Positions 26,190-35,371 of a stretch of DNA of 64,000 nucleotides are shown here, piece by piece (the stretch's first letter is position 1; every line of letters begins with the position of its first letter). The notes under the pieces are model-generated. The model saw only the letters and a list, made by a program, of their open reading frames with translations, had not been told where the DNA came from and did no database searches. Location: NCBI RefSeq assembly GCF_001487165.1, contig NZ_LN913006.1, positions 3,400,045 through 3,464,044 of the forward strand, written 5' to 3'. The DNA comes from Blautia massiliensis (ex Durand et al. 2017). Its GTDB lineage: Bacteria; Bacillota; Clostridia; Lachnospirales; Lachnospiraceae. A program made the position numbers and the translations under genes.

Positions 26190-26222
26190 CTCTTTCACCT
26201 TGTGCGTGAAAGAGCTTTTTTT
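26190..26222 (+). terminator. Intrinsic terminator 48 nt before the NifH-like gene
   Basis: CTCTTTCAC pairs with GTGAAAGAG around a 7-nt loop and is followed by C and seven T. Placed between promoter and first gene, it is a candidate attenuator. Confidence 0.88.
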
Positions 26223-26269
26223 ATGAAAAATACCTGCGGGAGCGGACAGAATGAATTAGGGAGGATTTT

Positions 26270-27043
26270 ATGCTGAAGGTAGCAGTATACGGAAAGGGCG
26301 GTATCGGAAAGTCTACAGTGACGTCCAACTTGGCGGCGGCTTTTGCAGCCATGGGGAAAAGAGTGATCCAGATCGGTTGTGATCCCAAGGCGGATTCCAC
26401 CATCAATCTTCTTGGGGGAGAACCTCTGCGGCCGGTAATGAATTATATGCGGGAAGAGGATGAGGAGCCGGAAAAGCTGGAGGATATTTCAAAGGAGGGT
26501 TTTGGTGGAGTCCTCTGCATTGAGACCGGCGGCCCCACGCCGGGACTTGGCTGTGCAGGCAGAGGTATCATCGCAACCTTTCAGCTTCTGGAGGATCTGA
26601 AGCTTTTTGAGACCTGGAAGCCGGATGTAGTGCTTTACGATGTTCTTGGAGATGTAGTATGCGGCGGTTTTGCGGCACCGATCCGGGAGGGCTATGCGGA
26701 AAAAGTACTCATTGTCACATCCGGAGAGAAAATGGCACTCTATGCAGCCAATAATATTTCCAGTGCTGTGCGGAATTTTGAGGATCGAAGCTATGCGAGG
26801 ATCTTCGGAATCGTGCTGAATCACAGGAATGTGGAGAATGAAACGGAAAAAGTAAATGCTTTTGCAGAAAAAAATAATATCCCGGTCGTGGGTGAGATCC
26901 CGAGAAGTGACGAGATCATCCGATGGGAGGATCAGGGCAAAACGGTAATCGAGGGAGACGAGAATTCTGAGATCAGTGAGAAATTTTTTGCACTGGCGAG
27001 GAAGCTATTGGAAAGTGAAGAAGCGGAGAAGGAGGATATATGA
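26270..27043 (+). CDS. NifH-like ATPase, set 1
   Basis: A 257-residue relative of nitrogenase iron protein and of BchL/CfbC. The P-loop GKGGIGKST is at 8-16. The two cluster-ligating cysteines are Cys95 (GLGCAGRG) and Cys131 (DVVCGG). The dimer should bind one 4Fe-4S cluster and pass electrons to the NifDK-like partner with ATP hydrolysis; this follows from the family. GGGAGG precedes the ATG, and the gene overlaps the next by 4 nt. It is first in the block. Confidence 0.93.
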   Translation: MLKVAVYGKGGIGKSTVTSNLAAAFAAMGKRVIQIGCDPKADSTINLLGGEPLRPVMNYMREEDEEPEKLEDISKEGFGGVLCIETGGPTPGLGCAGRGIIATFQLLEDLKLFETWKPDVVLYDVLGDVVCGGFAAPIREGYAEKVLIVTSGEKMALYAANNISSAVRNFEDRSYARIFGIVLNHRNVENETEKVNAFAEKNNIPVVGEIPRSDEIIRWEDQGKTVIEGDENSEISEKFFALARKLLESEEAEKEDI

Positions 27044-28344
27044 AAAAGGAAGCATATTTTGCAACTGCAGAAGAACTGGCCCGGGGCGGGCTGGAAGCGA
27101 TCCCTCCGCAGATGATCTCCGGGAAGCATCTGATCTATAGCTCTCCGGCAACTCTGGCATTTAACTCTCCGGGAGCGGAGGGCTTTGGCGTAAAGCGGGC
27201 CGGGCTTGCAGTGCCGGATTCCATTATGCTGATCGTGGCACCGGGATGTTGCGGAAGAAATACTTCTCTTATCAGCTCCATGCCGGAGTACAATGATCGA
27301 TTTTTTTATCTGATGATGGACGAGACGGATATTGTTACAGGCCGTCACCTGAAAAAGATCCCGAAAGCGGTAAAAGAGATCTGCGACTGCTGTGAGAAGA
27401 AGCCGTCTGTGGTGATGATCTGTATCACCTGTGTGGATGCACTTCTGGGAACGGATATGGAACGTGTCTGCCGGAAGGCAGAGGAAAAGGTGGATATTCC
27501 GGTGCGTCCCTGTTACATGTACGCACTGACACGTGAGGGCAGAAAGCCGCCTATGGTCCATGTACGCCAGTCCTTATACTCCCTCCTTGAGCCACAGAAG
27601 AAAAAGGGAAATGTGGTCAATCTTCTGGGATTTTTTTCGCCGCTGGTTGATGACTGCGAGATGTATGAGCTGCTGCAGCAGGCAGGCGTAAAGACCATCC
27701 ATGAGATCTCAAGATGTAAGGATTATGAAGAATATCAGACCATGTCACAGGCCAATTTTAATCTGGTGCTTCATCCGGAAGCAAGGTTTGCAGCGGAGGA
27801 TTTTCATGACCGGCTGAAGATTCCTTTTATTGAGCTTCGGAGGCTCTACCAGACAGATAAGATCGAAAATCAGTATCGTGCCTTGGGACAGGTTCTTGGA
27901 GTCTCTTTTGACCAGGAAGTGTATAAAAAAGCAGCAGAAGAGGCAGTGGAGAGATTCCGGGAGGTCTGTCCGGATGCGTCCTTTGCAGTAGGGGAGTGCA
28001 TGAACGGAGATCCCTTTGAGCTGGCCCTGGCCCTGGTGCGGTATGGTTTCCAGGTGCCGGAGATCTACGGAACTATCACAGCCGAGAATTTTGTATACAT
28101 ACGGCATCTTGCGGAATTGAGTCCGGATACAAAGGTTTTTTCCAATATGGAACCCACCATGCTGTATTACGATCCGTCCGGGAGTGGAGTGAACCTTACT
28201 ATAGGAAAGGATGCAGGATATTATCACCGGGATCAGCCAAATGCCGTGTGGAATCAGGACCGGCAGCCCTATGGCTATGCGGGGGTACGCAGGCTGTTTG
28301 AAACACTGACAGAGAAAGTTTTGCAGAAGGGAGAAAAGGTATGA
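27040..28344 (+). CDS. Nitrogenase component 1-like protein (NifD-type), set 1
   Basis: A 434-residue member of the nitrogenase component 1 superfamily. Cys70-Cys71 (APGCCGRN) and Cys131 ([11 protein letters not shown]) occupy the P-cluster-type positions. An additional CDCC cluster lies at 115-118. The FeMo-cofactor ligands of true NifD are not recognisable. It overlaps both neighbours by 4 nt. Expected to form a heterotetramer with the next protein; the substrate is unknown. Confidence 0.85.
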   Translation: MKKEAYFATAEELARGGLEAIPPQMISGKHLIYSSPATLAFNSPGAEGFGVKRAGLAVPDSIMLIVAPGCCGRNTSLISSMPEYNDRFFYLMMDETDIVTGRHLKKIPKAVKEICDCCEKKPSVVMICITCVDALLGTDMERVCRKAEEKVDIPVRPCYMYALTREGRKPPMVHVRQSLYSLLEPQKKKGNVVNLLGFFSPLVDDCEMYELLQQAGVKTIHEISRCKDYEEYQTMSQANFNLVLHPEARFAAEDFHDRLKIPFIELRRLYQTDKIENQYRALGQVLGVSFDQEVYKKAAEEAVERFREVCPDASFAVGECMNGDPFELALALVRYGFQVPEIYGTITAENFVYIRHLAELSPDTKVFSNMEPTMLYYDPSGSGVNLTIGKDAGYYHRDQPNAVWNQDRQPYGYAGVRRLFETLTEKVLQKGEKV

Positions 28345-29378
28345 GAGGACTTCGGAAATATCTGACACCCTTTGCGCCGGATCAGTCTGGAGCCGTGTCA
28401 GTGCTGTATGAGCTTGGCGGGATCATCGTGATCTGTGATGCAGGAGGATGTGCGGGAAATGTCTGCGGCTTTGATGAACCGAGATGGTTTGAACAGAAAA
28501 GTGCGGTATTCAGCGCAGGACTTCGGGATATGGATGCCATCCTGGGACGGGATGACCGCCTGGTTGCCAAGCTTGTGGATGCAGCAGAAAAGGTGGAGGC
28601 AGGCTTTGCAGCCATTATCGGAACACCGGTACCTGCTGTGATCGGAACGGATCATCAGGCACTGCGGCGGATGTGCGAGAAGAAAACAGATCTTCCGGTG
28701 CTTGCAGTAAATACCAACGGAATGGAGCTTTATGATGCGGGAGAGCGGAAGGCTTATCTGGAGCTTTTTAAAGCCTTTGCCCGGGAAAAGCTGCCTGTGG
28801 AGGCTGGTAAGACAGGAGTTCTCGGAATGACACCTCAGGATGTCAGTGACCTGAAAGCAGCAGACAAGATCCGTGAAAAATTCCGTGCCAGAGGACAGAG
28901 AGCAGTCTGCTACGGAATGGGAGACGGGCTTGATGAGGTAAAAAAAGCCTCCTCTGCGGAAAAAAATATCGTGGTTTCTCCTGCGGCACTGGAATGTGCC
29001 AGATATCTGGAGAAAACCTTAGGAACACCTTATGAGGTGGGATATCCTCTGGCGGAAGAGCTGGTTCCTGATATGGATTATACAGGAAAAAAGATTCTCA
29101 TCGTGCAGCAGCAGGTGATGGCCGGTTCCATAAGAGAGGAGCTACGGAAACGTGGTGCGGACGGAGAAATCACCGTGGCAAGCTGGTTTTCCATGGAAAA
29201 AGATCTCCTGGAGGAGGGCGATGTGTCATTAAGGGATGAGGAAGATTACATGGAACTGGCAGAGAAGGGCGGATATGACGTGATCTTTGCAGATCCATGT
29301 ATGAAGCGGATGACAAAGGCTTTTTCAGGAGTGTTTGTGGATACAGTGCATTTTGCGGTATCCGGAAAATGCAGGTAG
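28341..29378 (+). CDS. Nitrogenase component 1-like protein (NifK-type), set 1
   Basis: A 345-residue, short member of the same superfamily. The N-terminus SGAVSVLYELGG is followed by Asp33 and Cys37 (ICDAGGC), plus Cys42. Where NifK has its second Cys motif, this protein has TPVPAVIGTD. A bridging Fe-S cluster with the NifD-type partner, as in protochlorophyllide reductase, is inferred. It starts in an ATGA overlap and precedes hypF by about 80 nt. Confidence 0.83.
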   Translation: MRGLRKYLTPFAPDQSGAVSVLYELGGIIVICDAGGCAGNVCGFDEPRWFEQKSAVFSAGLRDMDAILGRDDRLVAKLVDAAEKVEAGFAAIIGTPVPAVIGTDHQALRRMCEKKTDLPVLAVNTNGMELYDAGERKAYLELFKAFAREKLPVEAGKTGVLGMTPQDVSDLKAADKIREKFRARGQRAVCYGMGDGLDEVKKASSAEKNIVVSPAALECARYLEKTLGTPYEVGYPLAEELVPDMDYTGKKILIVQQQVMAGSIREELRKRGADGEITVASWFSMEKDLLEEGDVSLRDEEDYMELAEKGGYDVIFADPCMKRMTKAFSGVFVDTVHFAVSGKCR

Positions 29379-29456
29379 TCCATAAGGGCAGGATATAAAG
29401 TTACATGCATGCTGCAGCCGGATCAGTGGAAACAGCTGCAGGGAATGGAGAAACAT

Positions 29457-31829
29457 ATGGAGCGGGAAATTACGAAAATGATCCGTGTTTACGGGATCGT
29501 ACAGGGAGTGGGATTTCGCCCTACGGTGAGTCGTCATGCTATGGCAAGAGGAATCCGTGGCAGTGTGTCCAATAAAGGACCCTATGTGGAGATTTTTGCT
29601 CAGGGTAAGCAGCAGGATGTGGATGCCTTTATCGCAGATATCGGGAATAAGCCACCGAAGCGTGCAGCTATCCTGAAGCTTCTTGAAGAACCGGTGGAGG
29701 AGCCGGAGAAATTTACACAGTTTGATATCATCGAAAGTGAGAAGACAAAGGGGGAAATCTTTGTCTCCCCGGATATCGCGATCTGCGATGAATGTAAGGC
29801 GGAGATGTTTGATCCGGAAAACAGGCGGTATCTGCATCCCTTTATCAACTGTACCTGCTGCGGTCCCAGACTGACGATCCTGGATTCACTTCCTTATGAC
29901 CGTGAACGGACCAGTATGAAGGAATTTCCTATGTGTCCCTCCTGTGCGGATGAGTACCATAACCCGGATACCAGACGCTATGATGCCCAGCCGGTGTGCT
30001 GTAATGACTGCGGCCCTGAGGTATACCTGGCGGGAAGAGAGGAACGGGGACGGGAGGCTATCACTTATACAAGGAAGATCATTGCTTCCGGTGGGATCGT
30101 GGCCATCAAAGGGATCGGTGGTTTTCACCTTTGCTGTGATGCTACCAGTGAGGAGGCTGTACAGCGGCTGCGGCAGCGGAAACGGCGTCCGGTGAAGCCT
30201 TTTGCAGTGATGGCACAGGATATGGAAGCTGTGAAGAAGATCTGTAAGGTCAGCGAGGAACAGGAGAAGATCCTTACCGGTCATCTAAAGCCGATCCTGC
30301 TGTTGGATAAGCTGCCGGGAGAAACGGGGCTTTGTGAGAGCATTGCACCCGGGAATCCCAAGGTGGGTGTCATGCTTCCCTATGCACCGGTTCAGCTGCT
30401 TCTTTTTCATTACGATGATGGGATCCGGATGCCCGGGCTTCTGGTAATGACCAGCGGAAATACTTCCGGGGCGCCGATCTGCAGAGATGATGAGGAGGCG
30501 GCAGAGGAGCTTTCCCATCTCTGTGACTGCATTCTTTCCCACAACAGGAAGATACGTATCCGGGCCGACGATTCGGTGATGGATTTCTATAAGGGTGAAC
30601 CCTATATGATCCGCCGTTCCCGCGGGTATGCGCCGCTGCCGTTTATGGTCTCCACACCCTGGAAGGGCCAGGTGATCGCAGCAGGTGGAGAACTTAAGAA
30701 CACCTTCTGCATTGGTGTGGATAACCGTTTTTATCCTTCCCCTTATGTGGGAGATCTGGAGGATCTTCGAACGGTAAAAGCCCTGAAGGAAACGATCGGG
30801 CGGTTGGAAACACTTCTGGAGGTGCAGCCGGAGGTAGTGGTCTGTGATCTTCACCCTAAATATAATTCCACAGTGGTGGCAGAGGAGCTAGGGCTTCCGG
30901 TTCTGAGGGTGCAGCATCATTATGCACACATTTTATCCTGCATGGCAGAAAATGACTGCGAAGAAAAGGTGATAGGGGTTTCCTTTGACGGAACAGGCTA
31001 TGGAACCGATGGAACCATCTGGGGCGGAGAGCTCCTGGTTGCAGACTGTCAAGGATTTACAAGGCTTGGAAGTATAGAACCCTTTGTCCAGGTTGGCGGA
31101 GATATTTCCGCAAAAGAAGGCTGGCGGATCGCCGTTTCCCTGATCTGGAAGAATATGGGAAATCTGGAAAAAACCCTGGATACTATCCGTAAATTGGGAC
31201 TTTGTACAGATCAGGAAGCAAAGGTACTGGTGACTATGGCACAGCGGAAGATCAATGCCGTGACTTCCACCAGTGCAGGAAGACTTTTTGACGGAGTCAG
31301 TGCGATCCTGGGGATCCGGAGAGCGTCTACCTTTGAGGGAGAAGCGTCCACAGCATTGGAATTTGCGGCGGAGGCCTGGAGAAAGCAGCGGGAGATGCAG
31401 AAGAAAAATCCGGAAGAAAATCTGAAGATACGGATGTCAGAAAAGGAAGACATTCCGGAAAGCACAGGCATCTCAGAAGCGTCTGAAGATGAACGAAAAT
31501 TTATTTTAAATACAGGTGAGATCGTTGCATATCTGGTCCGGGCAAGGCTTGCAGGAGAGGATCCCGGGAAGCTGGCTTATGGATTTCACCGGGCACTGGC
31601 AGATGAGATCCTTGCAGCCTGTGAGGAAGCAGAGCGGCAGACCGGAATCCGGAAAGTGGCATTAAGTGGCGGTGTCTTTCAGAACCGGCTGCTTCTGGAG
31701 CTGGTAGATGACGGCCTTACGGAAATGGGGTTTAAAGTTTTGAAGCACAGCCTGATCCCGCCGAATGACGGAGGGATCGCACTGGGACAGGCGGTGTATG
31801 GGATGGCTTATGTGCAGCGGCACAGATAA
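29457..31829 (+). CDS. hypF: Carbamoyltransferase HypF
   Basis: About 790 residues: an acylphosphatase domain (about 8-95, VQGVGFRP), zinc fingers (about 108-185, CDECKAEMF, CTCCGP, CPSCADEY, CCNDCGP), a YrdC-like domain (about 200-390) and a Kae1-like domain (HHYAHILS, SGGVFQN). HypF makes carbamoyl-adenylate and transfers the carbamoyl group to HypE, the source of cyanide ligands. A charged insertion near residues 655-690 makes it slightly long. The ATG at 29457 with TGGAG upstream was chosen over starts 4 or 16 codons earlier. Confidence 0.95.
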   Translation: MEREITKMIRVYGIVQGVGFRPTVSRHAMARGIRGSVSNKGPYVEIFAQGKQQDVDAFIADIGNKPPKRAAILKLLEEPVEEPEKFTQFDIIESEKTKGEIFVSPDIAICDECKAEMFDPENRRYLHPFINCTCCGPRLTILDSLPYDRERTSMKEFPMCPSCADEYHNPDTRRYDAQPVCCNDCGPEVYLAGREERGREAITYTRKIIASGGIVAIKGIGGFHLCCDATSEEAVQRLRQRKRRPVKPFAVMAQDMEAVKKICKVSEEQEKILTGHLKPILLLDKLPGETGLCESIAPGNPKVGVMLPYAPVQLLLFHYDDGIRMPGLLVMTSGNTSGAPICRDDEEAAEELSHLCDCILSHNRKIRIRADDSVMDFYKGEPYMIRRSRGYAPLPFMVSTPWKGQVIAAGGELKNTFCIGVDNRFYPSPYVGDLEDLRTVKALKETIGRLETLLEVQPEVVVCDLHPKYNSTVVAEELGLPVLRVQHHYAHILSCMAENDCEEKVIGVSFDGTGYGTDGTIWGGELLVADCQGFTRLGSIEPFVQVGGDISAKEGWRIAVSLIWKNMGNLEKTLDTIRKLGLCTDQEAKVLVTMAQRKINAVTSTSAGRLFDGVSAILGIRRASTFEGEASTALEFAAEAWRKQREMQKKNPEENLKIRMSEKEDIPESTGISEASEDERKFILNTGEIVAYLVRARLAGEDPGKLAYGFHRALADEILAACEEAERQTGIRKVALSGGVFQNRLLLELVDDGLTEMGFKVLKHSLIPPNDGGIALGQAVYGMAYVQRHR

Positions 31830-31919
31830 ATATAGATGAGATCATGCAGATACGGATCAAAAATGTTTTATGATAACGCATGGAGCATACAGCAGAAATG
31901 CAGGATGGGAGGCACAGAT

Positions 31920-32129
31920 ATGTGTGTAGGATTATCAGCAAAAGTAGTAAAGATCAGTGACGGAACAGCAGTGGTGGATGCAGGCGGCGCAAAGAGAGAG
32001 GTTTCCGCCCAGCTCCTGGGAGACCTGGAGCCGGGGGATTATGTGATGGTGCATGCAGGTGTTGCCATTGCAAAGATCACCGATGATGACGAGGAAGAGA
32101 CAGACCAGCTGATGGAGGAACTGCTGTGA
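31920..32129 (+). CDS. hypC: HypC-family chaperone
   Basis: A 69-residue chaperone that binds HypD and carries the Fe(CN)2CO group. It has the essential N-terminal Cys2 (MCVGLSAKVV) and the GDYVMVHAGVAI segment. GGGAGG precedes the ATG. It overlaps hypD by one base. Confidence 0.94.
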   Translation: MCVGLSAKVVKISDGTAVVDAGGAKREVSAQLLGDLEPGDYVMVHAGVAIAKITDDDEEETDQLMEELL

Positions 32130-33172
32130 TGGAAGAGAGGAAAAAAACAGCAAGAGAAATCATAGAAGGATATCAGGGGCCGCCGGTGCGGATCATGGAG
32201 GTCTGCGGAACACATACCCACGAGATCTTCCGTTTGGGGATCCGCAAGCTTCTGCCGCCGCAGGTGGAGCTGATCTCAGGACCGGGATGTCCGGTCTGTG
32301 TAACACCGGTAGGGTTTATTGACGAGGCCGTTTATCTTGCTCTGGAAAAACAGGTGACGATCTGCACATTCGGTGATCTTGTCCGCGTACCGGGAACAAA
32401 GAAAAGCCTTGCAGATGCCAGGGCAGAAGGCGCCAGGATACGGATCGTCTATTCACCGGCAGATGCAGAAAAATATGCGAAAGAGCATCCAAAAGAGCAG
32501 GTGGTATTTCTTTCCGTTGGCTTTGAGACCACCACGCCTGCCGGCTGTCTTTCCGTGAAAAAGGCCGGAGAGGACGGACTTTCCAATTATTCGCTCCTTG
32601 TGGCAAACAAGACCATGCCCCAGGCTTATCAGGCATTAAAGGGCAGTGCGGATGTGTTCCTTTATCCGGGACATGTCAATGCGATCACAGGAACTGCGCT
32701 CTGTGAGCAGCTGGCAGAGGAAGGTATCAGTGGTGTGGTGGCAGGCTTTACAGCGAAGGAGCTGCTTACGGCACTGGCTGTTGCACTGGTACGTTTTCAG
32801 GAAGGAAAACCGTTCTTTGTGAACTGCTATCCCCGTGTGGTAAAAAGTGAGGGAAGCCCGGAGGCACAGAAGCTGATCGAAGAACTGATGGAGCCCTGTG
32901 ATTCTGAATGGCGGGGTCTGGGTGTGATCCCGGGGTCCGGCCTGGTGCTCCGGAAGGAGTGGGAAGCCTTTGATGCCAGAAAAAAATATGCAGTGCCGCC
33001 GATCCAGGGCAGACCAAATCCGGCCTGTCGCTGTGGGGATGTGCTTCAGGGGAAATGCAAACCATCAGATTGTAAGGTATTCGGAAAGGTCTGTACCCCG
33101 CAGCATCCGGTAGGTGCCTGTATGGTATCCAATGAAGGAGCATGTTCCGCATATTTTATGTACGGAAACTGA
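32129..33172 (+). CDS. hypD: HypD, Fe(CN)2CO assembly protein
   Basis: A 347-residue Fe-S scaffold on which the Fe(CN)2CO group is assembled with HypC. Motifs are MEVCGTHTHE, SGPGCPVC, GFETTTP, and a C-terminal cluster-binding Cys set (CRCGDVLQGKCKPSDC and nearby Cys). The start lies in a TGATG overlap with hypC; a GTG one codon upstream is possible. Confidence 0.95.
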   Translation: MEERKKTAREIIEGYQGPPVRIMEVCGTHTHEIFRLGIRKLLPPQVELISGPGCPVCVTPVGFIDEAVYLALEKQVTICTFGDLVRVPGTKKSLADARAEGARIRIVYSPADAEKYAKEHPKEQVVFLSVGFETTTPAGCLSVKKAGEDGLSNYSLLVANKTMPQAYQALKGSADVFLYPGHVNAITGTALCEQLAEEGISGVVAGFTAKELLTALAVALVRFQEGKPFFVNCYPRVVKSEGSPEAQKLIEELMEPCDSEWRGLGVIPGSGLVLRKEWEAFDARKKYAVPPIQGRPNPACRCGDVLQGKCKPSDCKVFGKVCTPQHPVGACMVSNEGACSAYFMYGN

Positions 33173-33302
33173 TGTCCGCTTTAATGGACTGCGAAATATG
33201 ATACATTACATATAGTACAAACGAAGGATCGTATCCGGAAGATCTGACAGGATGAAACCGATATGAAATTCCTTTGACCCAGCATAGAAAGAAGATAATA
33301 TT

Positions 33303-34310
33303 ATGGAAAATAAAACAGTGACCATGGCACACGGTGCCGGAGGCCGTCAGACCTCAGAACTGATCGATGAAGTATTCAAAGCGCATTTTGCAAACCCGGA
33401 TCTCACAGCCGATGATGCGGCCGTGCTGGTTCCGCCTGCAGGAAAAATGGCAGTATCCACCGATGGATTTATTGTTTCTCCGGCATTTTTTCCGGGGGGA
33501 AATATCGGCAAGCTTTCCATCTGCGGAACCGTTAATGACCTTGCCTGTATGGGAGCAAAACCGATGTATCTTACCTGCGCTTTTGTCATTGAGGAGGGTT
33601 TTCCCATGGAGAAGCTGGAGGAGATCGCCGCAGCCATGGAAAAAACAGCAAAAGAAGCCGGAGTGCGTATTGTTTCCGGAGATACTAAGGTGGCAGGAAA
33701 AGGTCAGGTTGACGGTGTGTTTATCACAACAACCGGAATGGGTGAGATCCAGGAGGGCGTTCAGGTAGGCGGTGAGCTGGCAAAACCGGGAGATGCCATT
33801 ATTGTAACCGGTGATGTGGGAAGACATGGATGCACCATTCTTCTGGCAAGAGAGGATTTCGGCATTGACGCAGATGTGACAAGTGACTGCGCACCGCTGT
33901 GGGGAGCTGTAAAAGATGTACTGGATGCCACCCATAACATTCATGTGATCCGTGATGCTACAAGAGGTGGTGTCGGAACGGTTCTTTACGAGATCGCAGG
34001 ACAGAGTAACGTAGGGATCCGCCTGGATGCAGCAGCTGTTCCGGTAGCTCCGGAGGTAAAGGGTGTCTGCGGCATGCTTGGCCTGGAGCCGCTTTATCTG
34101 GCATGTGAGGGACGAATGGTGATCATGGCGCCAAAGGAAGAGGCAGGAAGGATCGTGGAAGCACTGCGTAAATGTCCTTATTCCAGGGACGCAGCCATTA
34201 TCGGTGAAGTTACGGAAGACCAGCCAGGAAAGGTTGTCATGACTACGGAGATCGGAACGCAGGCACTTCTTCCGCAGCCGGGAGGAGAGCTTCTGCCGAG
34301 GATCTGCTGA
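33303..34310 (+). CDS. hypE: HypE, cyanide-forming dehydratase
   Basis: A 335-residue member of the AIR synthase/SelD fold family. It dehydrates the carbamoylated C-terminal Cys to a thiocyanate. The required terminal Cys is present (PRIC at the end). AHGAGGR, STDGF and DATRGG motifs are clear. It lies 130 nt after hypD, without a convincing promoter in the gap. Confidence 0.95.
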   Translation: MENKTVTMAHGAGGRQTSELIDEVFKAHFANPDLTADDAAVLVPPAGKMAVSTDGFIVSPAFFPGGNIGKLSICGTVNDLACMGAKPMYLTCAFVIEEGFPMEKLEEIAAAMEKTAKEAGVRIVSGDTKVAGKGQVDGVFITTTGMGEIQEGVQVGGELAKPGDAIIVTGDVGRHGCTILLAREDFGIDADVTSDCAPLWGAVKDVLDATHNIHVIRDATRGGVGTVLYEIAGQSNVGIRLDAAAVPVAPEVKGVCGMLGLEPLYLACEGRMVIMAPKEEAGRIVEALRKCPYSRDAAIIGEVTEDQPGKVVMTTEIGTQALLPQPGGELLPRIC

Positions 34311-34337
34311 TAATATCGGAAAGGAGAGTCAGATCTT

Positions 34338-34607
34338 ATGGAGACAAGAGTGGCATTGATCTCGATCATTGTGGAAAACAATGACGTGATCGATGATATC
34401 AACCGTTTTCTTCATGAAGCGGGAAAATATATTATCGGGAGAATGGGGATCCCTTACCGGGAAAAAGGCATCAATATTATCAGTATTGCCATTGACGCAC
34501 CACAGGATGTGATCAGCTCCTTATCCGGAAAGATCGGCCACCTCAGTGGAGTTTCCGCCAAAACGGCATATTCCAATGTGATCACAAAAGCGGAGGACAG
34601 AAAATGA
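34338..34607 (+). CDS. TM1266-family iron-only hydrogenase system regulator
   Basis: An 89-residue ACT-like/NikR-C-like small protein. The N-terminal [12 protein letters not shown] and [18 protein letters not shown] match the TM1266 family, usually found beside [FeFe]-hydrogenase maturation genes. The regulatory role is a family annotation, not proven. It overlaps the next gene by 4 nt, so it belongs to the second nitrogenase-like set. Confidence 0.87.
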   Translation: METRVALISIIVENNDVIDDINRFLHEAGKYIIGRMGIPYREKGINIISIAIDAPQDVISSLSGKIGHLSGVSAKTAYSNVITKAEDRK

Positions 34608-35371
34608 TAAAAGTTGCGGTATACGGAAAGGGCGGCATCGGAAAATCTACTACGGTTTCCAATGTGGCAGTAGCCCTTGCGGAAAAAGGAATGAAAGTGA
34701 TGCAGATCGGCTGTGATCCCAAGGCAGATTCCACGATCCTTCTCAGGCATGGAAAAAAGGTTCCCACTGTGCTGGAGCTGTATAACGAAAAACGCCAGGA
34801 GCTGAAGCTTACGGATATGGTGCAGATCGGATATGGGGGTGTAGTCTGTGTGGAAGCCGGCGGTCCTGCACCGGGGCTCGGATGTGCGGGAAGAGGTATC
34901 ATTACTGCTCTCGAGAAGCTTAAGGAAAACGGAGCCTATGAGACCTATAAACCGGACATTGTTTTTTATGACGTACTGGGAGATGTTGTCTGCGGTGGAT
35001 TTTCCATGCCCATGCGAAAGGGGTATGCAGATAAGGTATTTATCATCACCTCCGGAGAAAACATGGCCATCCATGCAGGGGCAAATATTGCCATGGCAGT
35101 GGATAATTTCAGAAACAGAGGATATGCATCTCTTGGCGGCGTGATCCTGAACCGGCGGAACGTGCCGGGAGAGGAAGAAAAAGTCCGGGAGCTGGCAGAG
35201 GATTTTCATACGCGGGTAGTGGGAACGCTTTCCAGAAGTGAACTGGTCCTGGAAGCAGAGAATCGAGGAAAAACTCTTCTGGAAGCTTATCCGGATTGTG
35301 AGATGGCAGAGGAGTACCGGACACTGGCCGAGCAGATCCTGAGTGCATGCAGGGAGGAAGGCTCATGTTAA
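34604..35371 (+). CDS. NifH-like ATPase, set 2
   Basis: A 255-residue iron-protein homologue with P-loop GKGGIGKST (8-16) and cluster Cys94 (GLGCAGRG) and Cys130 (DVVCGG). It resembles the set 1 protein along its length but differs enough to be an old duplication. It starts in an ATGA overlap with the TM1266-type gene and overlaps the following gene by 7 nt. Each NifH-like protein probably serves its own partner pair. Confidence 0.93.
   Translation: MIKVAVYGKGGIGKSTTVSNVAVALAEKGMKVMQIGCDPKADSTILLRHGKKVPTVLELYNEKRQELKLTDMVQIGYGGVVCVEAGGPAPGLGCAGRGIITALEKLKENGAYETYKPDIVFYDVLGDVVCGGFSMPMRKGYADKVFIITSGENMAIHAGANIAMAVDNFRNRGYASLGGVILNRRNVPGEEEKVRELAEDFHTRVVGTLSRSELVLEAENRGKTLLEAYPDCEMAEEYRTLAEQILSACREEGSC

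Larger units (their letters stand above)
26040..26222 (+). promoter_or_regulatory. Structured leader with terminator upstream of the NifH-like gene
   Basis: The leader contains a strong hairpin (26092-26123), outer arms TTGTTCAT and ATGAACAA around it, a GCGGAT/ATCCGC hairpin, and finally an intrinsic terminator. It matches no riboswitch class I can recognise. Because promoter, leader and terminator precede the first gene, transcription attenuation is the natural reading. Confidence 0.6.

Noticed and set aside
26040..26222. Known nickel/cobalt, Moco or cobalamin riboswitch upstream of the NifH-like gene
   Set aside because: None of the conserved core sequences of these classes could be found in the leader.
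33303..34310. Selenophosphate synthetase (SelD) instead of HypE
   Set aside because: The fold is shared, but the C-terminal PRIC and the neighbouring hypF, hypC and hypD identify HypE.
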